A stretch of DNA of 64,000 bases. It comes from Jiangella sp. DSM 45060. Lineage in GTDB: Bacteria; Actinomycetota; Actinomycetes; Jiangellales; Jiangellaceae. Under the pieces are notes generated by a model. That model saw only the letters and a program-made list of their open reading frames with translations. It was not told the origin of the DNA and searched no databases. The stretch spans positions 5,536,501-5,600,500 of the forward strand of contig NZ_LT629771.1 in the NCBI RefSeq assembly GCF_900105175.1. Direction: 5' to 3'. Position numbers and translations under genes: made by a program. Of this stretch, positions 16,310 through 27,169 are shown piece after piece. The stretch's first letter is position 1. Each line of letters begins with the position of its first letter.

Positions 16310-16969
16310 ATGATGGGTCGCGTGACCGACGACGTCGCGACGAGGCCGCGCGCCACGCCCAGCAGAGTCCGCATGACCGGCAAGCAGCGCCGCGAGCAGC
16401 TGCTCGACGTGGGCCGCGCGCTGTTCGCGGAGCGCGGCTACGACGGCACGTCCATCGAGGAGATCGCGGCCCGGGCCGGCGTCTCCAAGCCGGTGGTCTA
16501 TGAACACTTCGGCGGCAAGGAAGGGCTGTACGCCGTCGTCGTCGACCGCGAGATGGAGCTGCTGCTCGACCGCATCACGACGGCGCTCGCGACGCCCGCG
16601 CACCCGCGGGTCATCCTCGAGCGGGCCGCGCTGGCGCTGCTCGACTACATCGAGATGTCCACCGACGGCTTCCGCATCCTGGTCCGCGACTCCCCGGTCG
16701 CGCACTCGACCGGCGGGTTCGCCAGCCTCATCTCCGACGCCGCCAGCCAGGTCGAGCACATCCTGGCCGCGCAGTTCAAGGCGCGCGGCATCGCCACGAA
16801 GCACGCGCCCATGTACGCGCAGATGCTGGTCGGCATGGTCGCGCTGACCGGCCAGTGGTGGCTGGATGTGCGCTCGCCGAAGAAGGCCGACGTCGCGGCG
16901 CACCTGGTCAACCTCGCGTGGAACGGGCTGTCCGGGCTGGAGCACAAGCCGCGCCTCACCGACGGCTGA
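16310..16969 (+). CDS. TetR-family regulator, likely of the desaturase
   Basis: A 219-residue TetR protein. The HTH lies at about residues 24-70 (REQLLDVGRALFAERGYDGT, IEEIAARAGVSKPVVYEHFG), followed by a helical ligand-binding domain. It is cotranscribed with the desaturase and probably binds the palindromes at 15229-15259; acyl-CoA as ligand is an inference from the neighbour. The start could also be the GTG at 16321. It ends 3 nt before the convergent gene. Confidence 0.88.
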   Translation: MMGRVTDDVATRPRATPSRVRMTGKQRREQLLDVGRALFAERGYDGTSIEEIAARAGVSKPVVYEHFGGKEGLYAVVVDREMELLLDRITTALATPAHPRVILERAALALLDYIEMSTDGFRILVRDSPVAHSTGGFASLISDAASQVEHILAAQFKARGIATKHAPMYAQMLVGMVALTGQWWLDVRSPKKADVAAHLVNLAWNGLSGLEHKPRLTDG

Positions 16970-16972
16970 CGC

Positions 16973-17692
16973 TCACAGGCAGATCTCGATCCCCAGCACG
17001 TCGAGGCAGATCAGCGAGCCGCCACCGTCGCCCTCGTCCGGCGGCGACGTCGACGGCTTCGGCGTCTCCGGCGGTTCAGGTGGCTCCTGGGTCGGCGTCG
17101 GCTTCGGCTCGGGCGGCTGCGGCGGGGTGGTCGGCTGCACCGACGGCGTCGAGGTCGGCGTCGGCTCGTGGCTCGGCGGCCGGGGTGTCGACGACGGCGA
17201 CGGCTGCGGCTCGTGCGTCTCGCCCTCCGGCGGCGGCGACGGCCGGTCGGTGCCGGTGTCGCCGTCGGGGCCGTCCGGGTCGTCAGGACGGTCGTCCGTG
17301 GACGTCCCCGCGGGCACGTCGTCGTCATCGTCGTCGCCCGGCGGCACACCGGCGCCCCCACCGGCCGACGGGGCGGAACCGAGGTCCGGCGGCGGGCCGG
17401 CCGCGTCGGGCCGGCCCGCCGTCGGCTGGGGTGCCGGGGTGGCCGACGCCGATGGTGCTGCCGGCGACGTCGGTGTGCCCGTGGACTCGCCCGAGCCGCG
17501 GAGCTCCGGATTCTGCCCCTCCGAGATATCCGGCGTCCGGTTGCGCCCGAAGATCGCCGGCTCACCCTGGCCCGCCACGACGGCGACGACCGGGACGGTG
17601 AGCGCGGCGAGCGCCACGAACCGCAGGGTGTGCCGGCGGACGTGGCGCAGCGCCTGAGCGGCGCCGCTGGGCGCTCGTTTGTGTCCCCCCAC
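16973..17692 (-). CDS. membrane-anchored Pro/Thr/Ser-rich protein
   Basis: A 239-residue protein with a basic N-terminus, one hydrophobic segment (about residues 25-42, FVALAALTVPVVAVVAG) and then about 180 residues of low-complexity Pro/Thr/Ser/Gly/Asp sequence including a run of six Asp. It ends with a short hydrophobic motif ICLDVLGIEICL holding two cysteines. It looks like an extracytoplasmic stalk anchored by an uncleaved signal. I do not recognise a functional domain. It stands alone between two oppositely oriented units. Confidence 0.7.
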   Translation of the reverse strand: MGGHKRAPSGAAQALRHVRRHTLRFVALAALTVPVVAVVAGQGEPAIFGRNRTPDISEGQNPELRGSGESTGTPTSPAAPSASATPAPQPTAGRPDAAGPPPDLGSAPSAGGGAGVPPGDDDDDDVPAGTSTDDRPDDPDGPDGDTGTDRPSPPPEGETHEPQPSPSSTPRPPSHEPTPTSTPSVQPTTPPQPPEPKPTPTQEPPEPPETPKPSTSPPDEGDGGGSLICLDVLGIEICL

Positions 17693-17864
17693 GAGGAAAA
17701 AAGGTAGCGCCTGACGATCACTCTGCGTGGCGATTTGCCGGAACTCGTGCCGATGCGGTGCCGTTTGGGCCGGTCGGCGTCACTGTGTGTGGCTTCGCAG
17801 CGGCGCACCGACGTGGTGCAGGTGCCGCAGCGCGATCAGCTTCGCCCTGCGCAGGGGGACAGCC

Positions 17865-18623
17865 CTACCCTCGGTGGCCGACGGCGAAGATGCGCCGGTA
17901 CGGCAGCACGGTTCCGTGCCGGCCGGGCGGGTAGGCGGCGCGCAGCAGCTCGCGGTACTCGGCGACGAAGACCTCGCGGCCGGCGTCGTCGAGCGCGGCG
18001 AGGTACGGACGCAGCCCGGTCCCGCTCATCCACTCCAGCACGGCGTCGTCGCCCGGCAGCAGCTGGATGTACGTCGTCTCCCAGACGTCGGCGGCGAACC
18101 CGAGGTCGAGCAGCGCGTCGAGGTACGTCGCGGGCTCGTGCGCGGACGGCCGCTCGAGGTCGTGCAGCATCGGCCACCGTTCACCGGCGGCCAGTTCGCG
18201 CAGCAGGACGTGCGCGGGCTCGGCGAAGTTGCCAGGGATCTGGAAGGCGAGCCAGCCGCCGTCCACGACGTGCCCGGCCAGCCGCGGCAGCAGGTCGAGA
18301 TGCCTGGGCACCCACTGCAGCGTCGCGTTGCTGATCAGCACGTCGACGGGGCGCCGCGGCGCCCAGTCGCGCAGGTCGGCGTGGAGGAACTCGACCCCGG
18401 CGGGCGGGTCGGCGGGGGTCGCGGCGATCATCTCCGCGGAGGAGTCGACGCCGACGACATGCGCGCCCGGCCAGTGCCGCGCGAGGTCGGCGGTGAGCGT
18501 GCCCGGCCCGCAGCCGAGGTCCGCGACCTCTGTCACGTCCGTGGCCCGCACCTGCGCCAGCAGGTCGGCGAACGGCCGCGCCCGCTGCGCGGCGAAGGTC
18601 AGGTAGCGGTCCGGATCCCACAT
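17865..18623 (-). CDS. tam: trans-aconitate 2-methyltransferase
   Basis: A 252-residue class I SAM methyltransferase. It starts MWDPDRYLTFAAQRARPFAD, characteristic of Tam, with SAM motif I VADLGCGPGTLTADL, VVGVDSSAEMI, and motif IV LISNATLQWVP. Tam methylates trans-aconitate, an inhibitor formed from the TCA intermediate cis-aconitate. The ATG at 18623 has GGTGGAG just upstream. It is divergent from a MarR gene across an 88-nt region with two palindromes, the arrangement of tam/tamR in Streptomyces. Confidence 0.93.
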   Translation of the reverse strand: MWDPDRYLTFAAQRARPFADLLAQVRATDVTEVADLGCGPGTLTADLARHWPGAHVVGVDSSAEMIAATPADPPAGVEFLHADLRDWAPRRPVDVLISNATLQWVPRHLDLLPRLAGHVVDGGWLAFQIPGNFAEPAHVLLRELAAGERWPMLHDLERPSAHEPATYLDALLDLGFAADVWETTYIQLLPGDDAVLEWMSGTGLRPYLAALDDAGREVFVAEYRELLRAAYPPGRHGTVLPYRRIFAVGHRG

Positions 18624-18639
18624 CGCTCCACCTCTCATC

Positions 18640-18655
18640 ATCTTGAGACCAAGAT
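18640..18655. promoter_or_regulatory. MarR (TamR-like) operator 1
   Basis: ATCTTGAGACCAAGAT is a perfect 6+4+6 palindrome in the tam-tamR intergenic region, 16 nt from the tam ATG. Its half-site matches the ATCTTG type bound by many MarR proteins. Confidence 0.75.
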
Positions 18656-18669
18656 AAATCAGACCACTC

Positions 18670-18689
18670 TCTCGACGTCAAGAAACTTG
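18670..18689. promoter_or_regulatory. MarR (TamR-like) operator 2
   Basis: TCTCGACGTCAAGA (18670-18683) is a near-perfect palindrome overlapping CAAGAAACTTG (18679-18689). The same 14 bases occur upstream of icd at 55113-55126. Confidence 0.7.
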
Positions 18690-18711
18690 GCGGAGGCCGT
18701 AGAGTCGGACC

Positions 18712-19212
18712 ATGGCGCAGGACGAGGTCGACCGGCTGACCGAGGCGTGGCGGCACGAGCGGCCCGACCTCGACGTCAGCCCCATGGAGGTGCTGTCCCG
18801 CGTCAGCCGGCTGGCCCGGCATCTCGACCGCGAGCGGCGCGCCGCGTTCGCCGAGCACGGGCTGGAACCGTGGGAGTTCGACGTGCTCGCCGCGCTGCGC
18901 AAGACCGGCGAGCCGTACGAGCTGTCGCCGGGCGCCCTGCTCGGCCAGACGCTGGTCACCAGCGGCACCATGACGGCGCGGGTCGACAAGCTGACCGCCC
19001 GCGGACTGGTCAGCCGGCGCCGCGACGAGGACGACCGCCGCGCCGTGCGGGTCCGGCTCACCGAGTTCGGCAAGAAGTCCGTCGACGCCGCGCTGGAGGG
19101 GCTGCTGGCGAACGAGCGGCGGCTGCTGGCCGGGCTCGGCGCCGACGAGCGCGACCAGCTCTCCGGCCTCCTGCGCACGCTCGTCCTGCCGTTCGACGAC
19201 GCACCGAGCTGA
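18712..19212 (+). CDS. tamR: MarR-family regulator, TamR-like
   Basis: A 166-residue MarR protein with a winged helix (about residues 55-120: LSPGALLGQTLVTSGTMTAR, VDKLTARGLVSRRRDEDDRR). It is divergent from tam and flanked by two palindromic sites. In Streptomyces, TamR represses tam and other central-metabolism genes and responds to citrate/aconitate-type ligands. Family membership is clear; the TamR name rests on gene context and the shared site upstream of icd. Confidence 0.85.
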   Translation: MAQDEVDRLTEAWRHERPDLDVSPMEVLSRVSRLARHLDRERRAAFAEHGLEPWEFDVLAALRKTGEPYELSPGALLGQTLVTSGTMTARVDKLTARGLVSRRRDEDDRRAVRVRLTEFGKKSVDAALEGLLANERRLLAGLGADERDQLSGLLRTLVLPFDDAPS

Positions 19213-19249
19213 CCGATCGCGTCGCGCAATGGTTAGTCTGACCTCGACC

Positions 19250-20497
19250 ATGGGCCCCGTACTGCGCTCTCCCCGCAGCCGCCGCGTCTGGATCGTGCCG
19301 GTGGCGGCGCTCGTCGTGCTCGGCACCGGCGCCCTGCTGCCGGCCCGCGCCGAGGCTCCGGTCGAGACGCCCGCGGGCAGCGAGACGCCCGCGCTGCCCG
19401 TCACGCCGTCGCCCACCGTCCTCGAGCCGCCGGCCGACTCCCCCGTCGACGAGGTCGTCGGCGGCGAGGAGCTGGCCGCCACCGGCGTCGCGCTGGTGTC
19501 GCCCACGGCGCCGCCGCTGCCCGTCCTCGACGCCCAAGCCTGGCTGGTCGCCGACACCGAGACCGGCGACGTGCTGGCCGCCTACAGCCCACACGAGCGC
19601 CGTCCGCCGGCCAGCACCATCAAGCTGCTGACGGCGCTGGCCACCGACACCGCGCTCGAGCCCGACGAGACCTACGTCGCCACCGAGGCCGACGCGTCGG
19701 TCGAGGGCAGCCGCGTCGGCATCGTCGCCGCCCAGACCTACACCGTCGACCAACTGCTGCACGGCCTGATCCTCGCGTCCGGCAACGACGCCGCGCACGC
19801 CATCGCCGAGGCGGCCGGCGGCCAGGACCTCACCGTCGACAAGATGAACGACGAGGCCCGCCGGCTCGGCGCGTTCGACACCAAGGCCATCACGCCGCAC
19901 GGCCTCGACTCCCCCGGCCAGCTCTCGTCGGCGTACGACCTCGCGCTGATCGGCCGCGAAGCCCTCGGCGACGCCACCATCGCCGAGCTGGCCGCCACGC
20001 CCGTCTACGACTTCCCCGACGCCGACGGCGCCACGTTCCAGATCCAGAACCAGAACCGCCTGCTCGGTTCCTACGACGGCGCCATCGGCCTGAAGACCGG
20101 CTACACGACGCTGGCCGGCCACACCTTCGTCGGCGCGGTCGAGCGCGACGGCCGCACCCTCATCGTCACGGTCCTCGGCGCCGAGGGCCGCGCCGAGGAC
20201 GCCGCCGCCGCGCTGTTCGACTGGGCCTACGCCACGCCCGAGACCCCGGCCGTCGGCCACCTCGTCGCGCCCGACGAGGTCGAGGCCATGGTCACCGAGG
20301 CCGCCGACGACGGCGACATCCTCGGCCGCAACCCGCTCCAGGACTACGGCGACGCGCTGAGCAGCCCCGGCGGCAGCTCCGACGACGTGCCGCCGGTGGT
20401 CTGGCTCAGCCTCGCCGCCGCGGCGCTCGCCGGCGGCCTCGGCTTCGCGCTGCGGCGCCGCCGCCCGAAGTCGTCCGGCCGCTACTCGTCGCGCTGA
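19250..20497 (+). CDS. D-alanyl-D-alanine carboxypeptidase (DacA type)
   Basis: A low-molecular-weight penicillin-binding protein of about 415 residues that trims the terminal D-Ala from peptidoglycan stems. Active-site motifs: STIK in PPASTIKLLTA, SGN in ILASGNDAAHA and KTG in GLKTGYT. An N-terminal signal/anchor (WIVPVAALVVLGTGALL) and a C-terminal helix followed by basic residues (LRRRRPK) anchor it. The ATG at 19250 follows a TAGTCT hexamer by 10 nt, which would give a nearly leaderless mRNA; an in-frame ATG at 19229 is the alternative. It converges on yihY with a 16-nt overlap. Confidence 0.9.
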   Translation: MGPVLRSPRSRRVWIVPVAALVVLGTGALLPARAEAPVETPAGSETPALPVTPSPTVLEPPADSPVDEVVGGEELAATGVALVSPTAPPLPVLDAQAWLVADTETGDVLAAYSPHERRPPASTIKLLTALATDTALEPDETYVATEADASVEGSRVGIVAAQTYTVDQLLHGLILASGNDAAHAIAEAAGGQDLTVDKMNDEARRLGAFDTKAITPHGLDSPGQLSSAYDLALIGREALGDATIAELAATPVYDFPDADGATFQIQNQNRLLGSYDGAIGLKTGYTTLAGHTFVGAVERDGRTLIVTVLGAEGRAEDAAAALFDWAYATPETPAVGHLVAPDEVEAMVTEAADDGDILGRNPLQDYGDALSSPGGSSDDVPPVVWLSLAAAALAGGLGFALRRRRPKSSGRYSSR

Positions 20498-21507
20498 CCG
20501 CGGCGGAACGCGAAGCGCACCGTGCGGGCGGCCCGGGCCGCGGTCAGCACGACCGCCACGCCCACCGCACCGAGCACGGCGCCCGCGGCGACCTCCGTGG
20601 CGCGGACCTGGCCCGGCGAGAGCACGTCGACGGGAGCGGCGGCCACCTGGCGCTCCGGCGCCGCCTGGGCGCGCTCGTCCTCCTCGAGTTCGTCGATGGC
20701 GCTCTCGGCCGTCAGCGCCGCCGCGACCATGAGCAGGCGGGTCACCAGGTAGATCCAGGCCAGCAGGGCCAGCGGCGCCGCGAACGCCGCGTACGAGCTC
20801 TGCGTCGCCGTGCCGACGACGTACTGGACGAGGAACTGCTTGAGGATCTCGAAGACGACGGCGCTGAACAGCGACACGACCGCGAGATTGCGCACCGGGA
20901 CCACGATGCGCGGCAGGCCGGACAGCATGTAGGCGAACAGCGCCATGCTGCCGCCCACCGAGATCAGGCCGGTGACCAGCCGGAGCATCCAGCCGCTGCC
21001 GAACCCGAGCCAGTCGAGCACGTCGCCGGCGTAGGAGACGAGGACGACGCTGGCGCCGGACGACACCAGGATCAGCACACCGAGCCCGGCCAGCGACACG
21101 ATGTCGAGGCCCTTGCGCACGACGATGTTGCCGGGCTGGTCGTCCAGCCCCCACATGGAGCGGACCGCCGCGCGGACGGAGTCGACCCAGCCGAGCCCGG
21201 TGAACAGCAGCACCGCGGCGCCGATCACCCCGACGGTCCCGGCGTTGCGGTGGAACGTCGCGACGTCGATCTTCAGGCCCGGGAGGTTGTCGTCGACGAT
21301 CTCCTGCACCGTCTCGACGCCGGACGGGCCGGCGATGGCGCTGACGATCGCGGCGGACAGCACCAGCAGCGGGAACAGTGAGACGAACCCGTAGAAACTG
21401 GACGCTCCGGCCAGCCGGTTCCCGCGCAGGTCGCCGTAGCGCTTCCAGGCGCGAAGCGGCAGCGTCCGCTGCAGCCGTTCCCAGATGGCGCGGAGCCGAG
21501 CGATCAC
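20482..21507 (-). CDS. YihY/BrkB-family inner membrane protein
   Basis: A 341-residue membrane protein with the YihY pattern: ASSFYGFVSLFPLLVLSAAI in the first helix, a conserved domain with about six helices (to LALLAWIYLVTRLLMVAAA), then an acidic cytoplasmic linker and one extra C-terminal helix. Function is unsettled for the family (often misnamed ribonuclease BN). The GTG start overlaps the stop of the 2H phosphoesterase gene (GTGA), so the two are coupled. Confidence 0.88.
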   Translation of the reverse strand: MIARLRAIWERLQRTLPLRAWKRYGDLRGNRLAGASSFYGFVSLFPLLVLSAAIVSAIAGPSGVETVQEIVDDNLPGLKIDVATFHRNAGTVGVIGAAVLLFTGLGWVDSVRAAVRSMWGLDDQPGNIVVRKGLDIVSLAGLGVLILVSSGASVVLVSYAGDVLDWLGFGSGWMLRLVTGLISVGGSMALFAYMLSGLPRIVVPVRNLAVVSLFSAVVFEILKQFLVQYVVGTATQSSYAAFAAPLALLAWIYLVTRLLMVAAALTAESAIDELEEDERAQAAPERQVAAAPVDVLSPGQVRATEVAAGAVLGAVGVAVVLTAARAARTVRFAFRRGQRDE

Positions 21508-22055
21508 ACGCGCGCTGCCTCTCCCGTCAGGACGAAGTCCCGCTCGCGCCGCCAGTAGCCGTCGTCGCCGTGCTCGTAGAGGCTGAACGCCGCGACGTCA
21601 AAGCCGGCGTCGTAGCCGGCGAGGGTGTCGAAGGCGTTGTCCATCGCCTCCTCGGACACGTGGTGGGCGACGGTGACGTGCGGGTGGTACGGGAACGACA
21701 GCTCGATGTCGAGCGGGCCCGTGCGGATGGCCCCGGACAGCCGCTCGCACGCCGAGATGCCCTGCGCGAGCGCCACGAACACCACCGGCGACACCGGCAG
21801 GAACGTCGCCGTGCCGCGCAGGTGGACGCGGAACGGCGCGAACCGCGCGGCCACCTTGTCGAGGTGCTCGTACACGCCGGCGCGGTCGGCGTCGGCGATG
21901 GCCGTCGGCGGCAGCAGCGTGATGTGCGCCGGGATGGCGTCGGCCAGCGGGTCGCCGAACGAGCGGCGCCAGTCCTGCAGCTCGCGGCCGTAGGGCTCCG
22001 GGATCGGGACGGCCAGGCCGATCGTCTGGCCGGCGGGCCGGGGGGCGTCTGTCAC
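21504..22055 (-). CDS. 2'-5' RNA ligase / 2H phosphoesterase family protein
   Basis: A 183-residue 2H protein with both HxTx motifs, HITL (IPAHITLLPP) and HVTV (HPHVTVAHH), which form the active site for 2',5'-phosphodiester or cyclic-phosphate chemistry. The GTG at 22055 lies 4 nt after the trpS stop; longer versions overlap trpS and are rejected. Substrate unknown. It forms a probable operon trpS-2H-yihY. Confidence 0.85.
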   Translation of the reverse strand: MTDAPRPAGQTIGLAVPIPEPYGRELQDWRRSFGDPLADAIPAHITLLPPTAIADADRAGVYEHLDKVAARFAPFRVHLRGTATFLPVSPVVFVALAQGISACERLSGAIRTGPLDIELSFPYHPHVTVAHHVSEEAMDNAFDTLAGYDAGFDVAAFSLYEHGDDGYWRRERDFVLTGEAARV

Positions 22056-22059
22056 GAGG

Positions 22060-23082
<1,023 letters not shown>

Positions 23083-23118
23083 TCAGTCACCGCGCCGCGG
23101 GACACGCCGGTGCGCCGT

Positions 23119-24438
23119 TCAGCCGTCGACCGGCGGGACGAGCTCGGCGGACGGCGGCTCGGGGCGCGGGTGGACGCGCAGCCGCGAGGCGCGCCGTCCG
23201 TCCAGCGAGAGCACCTCGATGCGCACGCCGTCGTACTCGACGACGTCGCCGGGGGCGGGCAGCCGGCCGAGGCGTGCGACCACGAAGCCGGCCACGGTCT
23301 CGTACGGTCCGTCGGGCAGCTCGACGCCGGTGCGCTCGGCGAAGTCGCCGAGGTTCAGCATGCCGTCGACGTCGACGACGCCGCCGGCCGCGGCCGCCAC
23401 CGGCAGTTCGTCGGTGTCGTACTCGTCGCGGATCTCGCCGACCAGCTCCTCGACCAGGTCCTCCAGCGTGACGATGCCGGCGGTGCCGCCGTACTCGTCG
23501 ACGACGACGGCGAGGTGGGAGCCGTCGCGGCGCATCTCCGTCATGGCCGGCAGCACGCGCTTGGTGCCGGGCAGCACGAGCACGTCGCGGACCAGCTCGC
23601 CGACCCGGATGCTGCGCCCGGACATCTGCGGGTCGAACAGGTCGCGCACGTGCACGAACCCGACGACGTCGTCGGTGGACGCGCCGACCACCGGGTAGCG
23701 CGAGTGCGGCATCGTCGAGGCCAGCTTCACCGCCTTGAACACCGGCATGTCGGCGTCGAGGAAGTCGACCTCGGTGCGCGGGCGCATGACCTCGCGGACC
23801 TGGCGGTCGCCGACGTCGAGGACGTCGCCGACGATGCGCCGCTCCTCCTCGCTGAGGCCCTCGTGACCGGAGACGAGGTCGCGCAGCTCCTCGTCGCTGA
23901 TCTCCTCGCGCTGCGCCGAGGGATCACCGCCCAGCACCCGCACGACGAGGTCGGTCGACTTGGACAGGAACCAGATGACCGGGCGCATCAGCGTCGCGAA
24001 CCGGTCCAGCGGCGGCGCGACGGCGAGCGCGACGCCGGCCGAGCGCTGCAGCGCGATGCGCTTGGGCACCAGCTCGCCGAGCACCAGCGACAGGTAGGCG
24101 ATGAACAACGTCAGGACGATGAACGCGACGGTGTCGGCAGCGCCGCCGGGCAGCCCCCAGTCCGTCAGGACGGGGGCGAGGTCGGGCGCGAGCGTCGACG
24201 CGCCGTACGCCGCGGAGAAGAAGCCCGCGAGGGTGACGCCGATCTGCACCGCGGACAGGAACCGGTTGGGGTTGCGGGCCAGTGTCGCGACCTTCTCGCC
24301 GCGACGGCCCTGCTGGGCCAGCTGGGCGAGCTGGCTCTCCCGCAGCGACACGAGCGCGAGCTCCGTCGCCGCGAAGACCCCGCCGATGAGGATGAAGACG
24401 AGGACGAGGCCGAGATTGAGCAGAGTGCCCTGGTTCAC
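23119..24438 (-). CDS. HlyC/CorC-family membrane protein with CBS domains
   Basis: A 439-residue protein with the DUF21/CNNM membrane domain (about 1-190; FIAYLSLVLGELVPKRIAL is characteristic), two CBS motifs (about 215-340, including EVMRPRTEVDFL and VVVDEYGGTAGIVTLEDLVE) and a C-terminal CorC_HlyC domain. The family is linked to Mg2+ or Co2+ transport and efflux. It stands upstream of, and in line with, trpS but 48 nt away. Confidence 0.9.
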   Translation of the reverse strand: MNQGTLLNLGLVLVFILIGGVFAATELALVSLRESQLAQLAQQGRRGEKVATLARNPNRFLSAVQIGVTLAGFFSAAYGASTLAPDLAPVLTDWGLPGGAADTVAFIVLTLFIAYLSLVLGELVPKRIALQRSAGVALAVAPPLDRFATLMRPVIWFLSKSTDLVVRVLGGDPSAQREEISDEELRDLVSGHEGLSEEERRIVGDVLDVGDRQVREVMRPRTEVDFLDADMPVFKAVKLASTMPHSRYPVVGASTDDVVGFVHVRDLFDPQMSGRSIRVGELVRDVLVLPGTKRVLPAMTEMRRDGSHLAVVVDEYGGTAGIVTLEDLVEELVGEIRDEYDTDELPVAAAAGGVVDVDGMLNLGDFAERTGVELPDGPYETVAGFVVARLGRLPAPGDVVEYDGVRIEVLSLDGRRASRLRVHPRPEPPSAELVPPVDG

Positions 24439-24512
24439 GAGACCGGCCTCGCCGAGATATGTCGATCGCTCACGCCTGAATCCTAGAGCTGGTCCGGGGC
24501 TAGGGTGGCACG

Positions 24513-26162
<1,650 letters not shown>

Positions 26163-27110
26163 TCAGCGCCCTTCCGCGACGCGGCGGCCGGTGCCGGACT
26201 GCCAGTACAGCACCGACCGGCCGGACCGGCGGCGCTCCAGCAGCCCGGCGTCGGTGAGCACGCGCAGGTGGCCGGAGATCGTCGCCAAGGACAGCCCGGT
26301 CGTCGCGACCAGCGACGTGGTGCTGACGGGCTCGGCGGCCGCGGTCAGGACGCGGGCGCGGTTGCGGCCGAGCAGGCGCACCAGCGGCTCGTCCGCGGTC
26401 GCGGTGGCCGCGAAGATGCCGGTGACGGGGTACACGATGGCGTAGCGCTTCGGCGGCAGCCAGCTGACGTGCACCCGCTGGCTGTGGGTGGCGATGAACA
26501 GCAGGTCGCAGCCGCGCACGTCGGTCACCGGGTAGTCCCAGCGGTTGATCTGGATCCGGCCGTCGCCGAGCCACCGCACGTCCGGCCCCAGCCCGCGGAG
26601 CACCCCGGACCACCCGTGCTCGCTGAGCCGCGACGTCCGCGACACGATGTCGGCCTGCAGCAGCCTGACCCGCCGCGGCCACTCCGGCTCGACCGTCGTG
26701 GTCCAGATCCAGCGCAGCAGGTCCGCCGCCGCGGCCGCCAGCCCGCGCGTCTCGACCAGCACCGGAGGCAGCGGCGTGCGCACGAAGCCGAGGTCGGCGC
26801 GGATGCGGTCGTCGGACAGGGCGAGCAACGGCTCCAGCTCGTCGCGCAGCTCGAGGTCGGGCGCCGACGGCGGGACGGTGAAGAAGTCGGCCAGCCAGCT
26901 GCGCCCGAACGCGCTGTCGACGATCGCCGCCCACACCGGGTGCGCCGCCAACGCCGCCTGGTAGGCCGGGCCGTGCGCGTCCTTCCACGGCCGGAACCAC
27001 GGCTCTGCCCGCCCGTGCAGCAGCCGCAGCGCCGACACCGTCTCGGTGAGCTGCGACGTGCCGAACCGGGCGTTCGCGAGGGTGTCGGCATCGACCAGGA
27101 ACTCGGACAA
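26163..27110 (-). CDS. ArsR-like winged-helix regulator (DUF5937 type)
   Basis: A 315-residue regulator: a long N-terminal domain resembling DUF5937, then a C-terminal ArsR-type winged helix (VSTTSLVATTGLSLATISGH, LRVLTDAGLLERRRSGRSVL). The TTG start at 27110 is supported by GGAGG 7 nt upstream. It is divergent from an MFS exporter, its probable target, and abuts the convergent pgm stop. Confidence 0.8.
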   Translation of the reverse strand: MSEFLVDADTLANARFGTSQLTETVSALRLLHGRAEPWFRPWKDAHGPAYQAALAAHPVWAAIVDSAFGRSWLADFFTVPPSAPDLELRDELEPLLALSDDRIRADLGFVRTPLPPVLVETRGLAAAAADLLRWIWTTTVEPEWPRRVRLLQADIVSRTSRLSEHGWSGVLRGLGPDVRWLGDGRIQINRWDYPVTDVRGCDLLFIATHSQRVHVSWLPPKRYAIVYPVTGIFAATATADEPLVRLLGRNRARVLTAAAEPVSTTSLVATTGLSLATISGHLRVLTDAGLLERRRSGRSVLYWQSGTGRRVAEGR

Positions 27111-27169
27111 CGTTTCGCCTCCACCCGAAACTGTAGGCGGCGGCCGAGCGGGCGTCGATGCTGCTCGGC

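Noticed and set aside
19058-21154. Minus-strand open frame of 698 codons antisense to tamR and dacA
   Set aside because: Composition is Gly/Arg/Val-rich with no domain, while both plus-strand genes carry intact active-site or HTH motifs.
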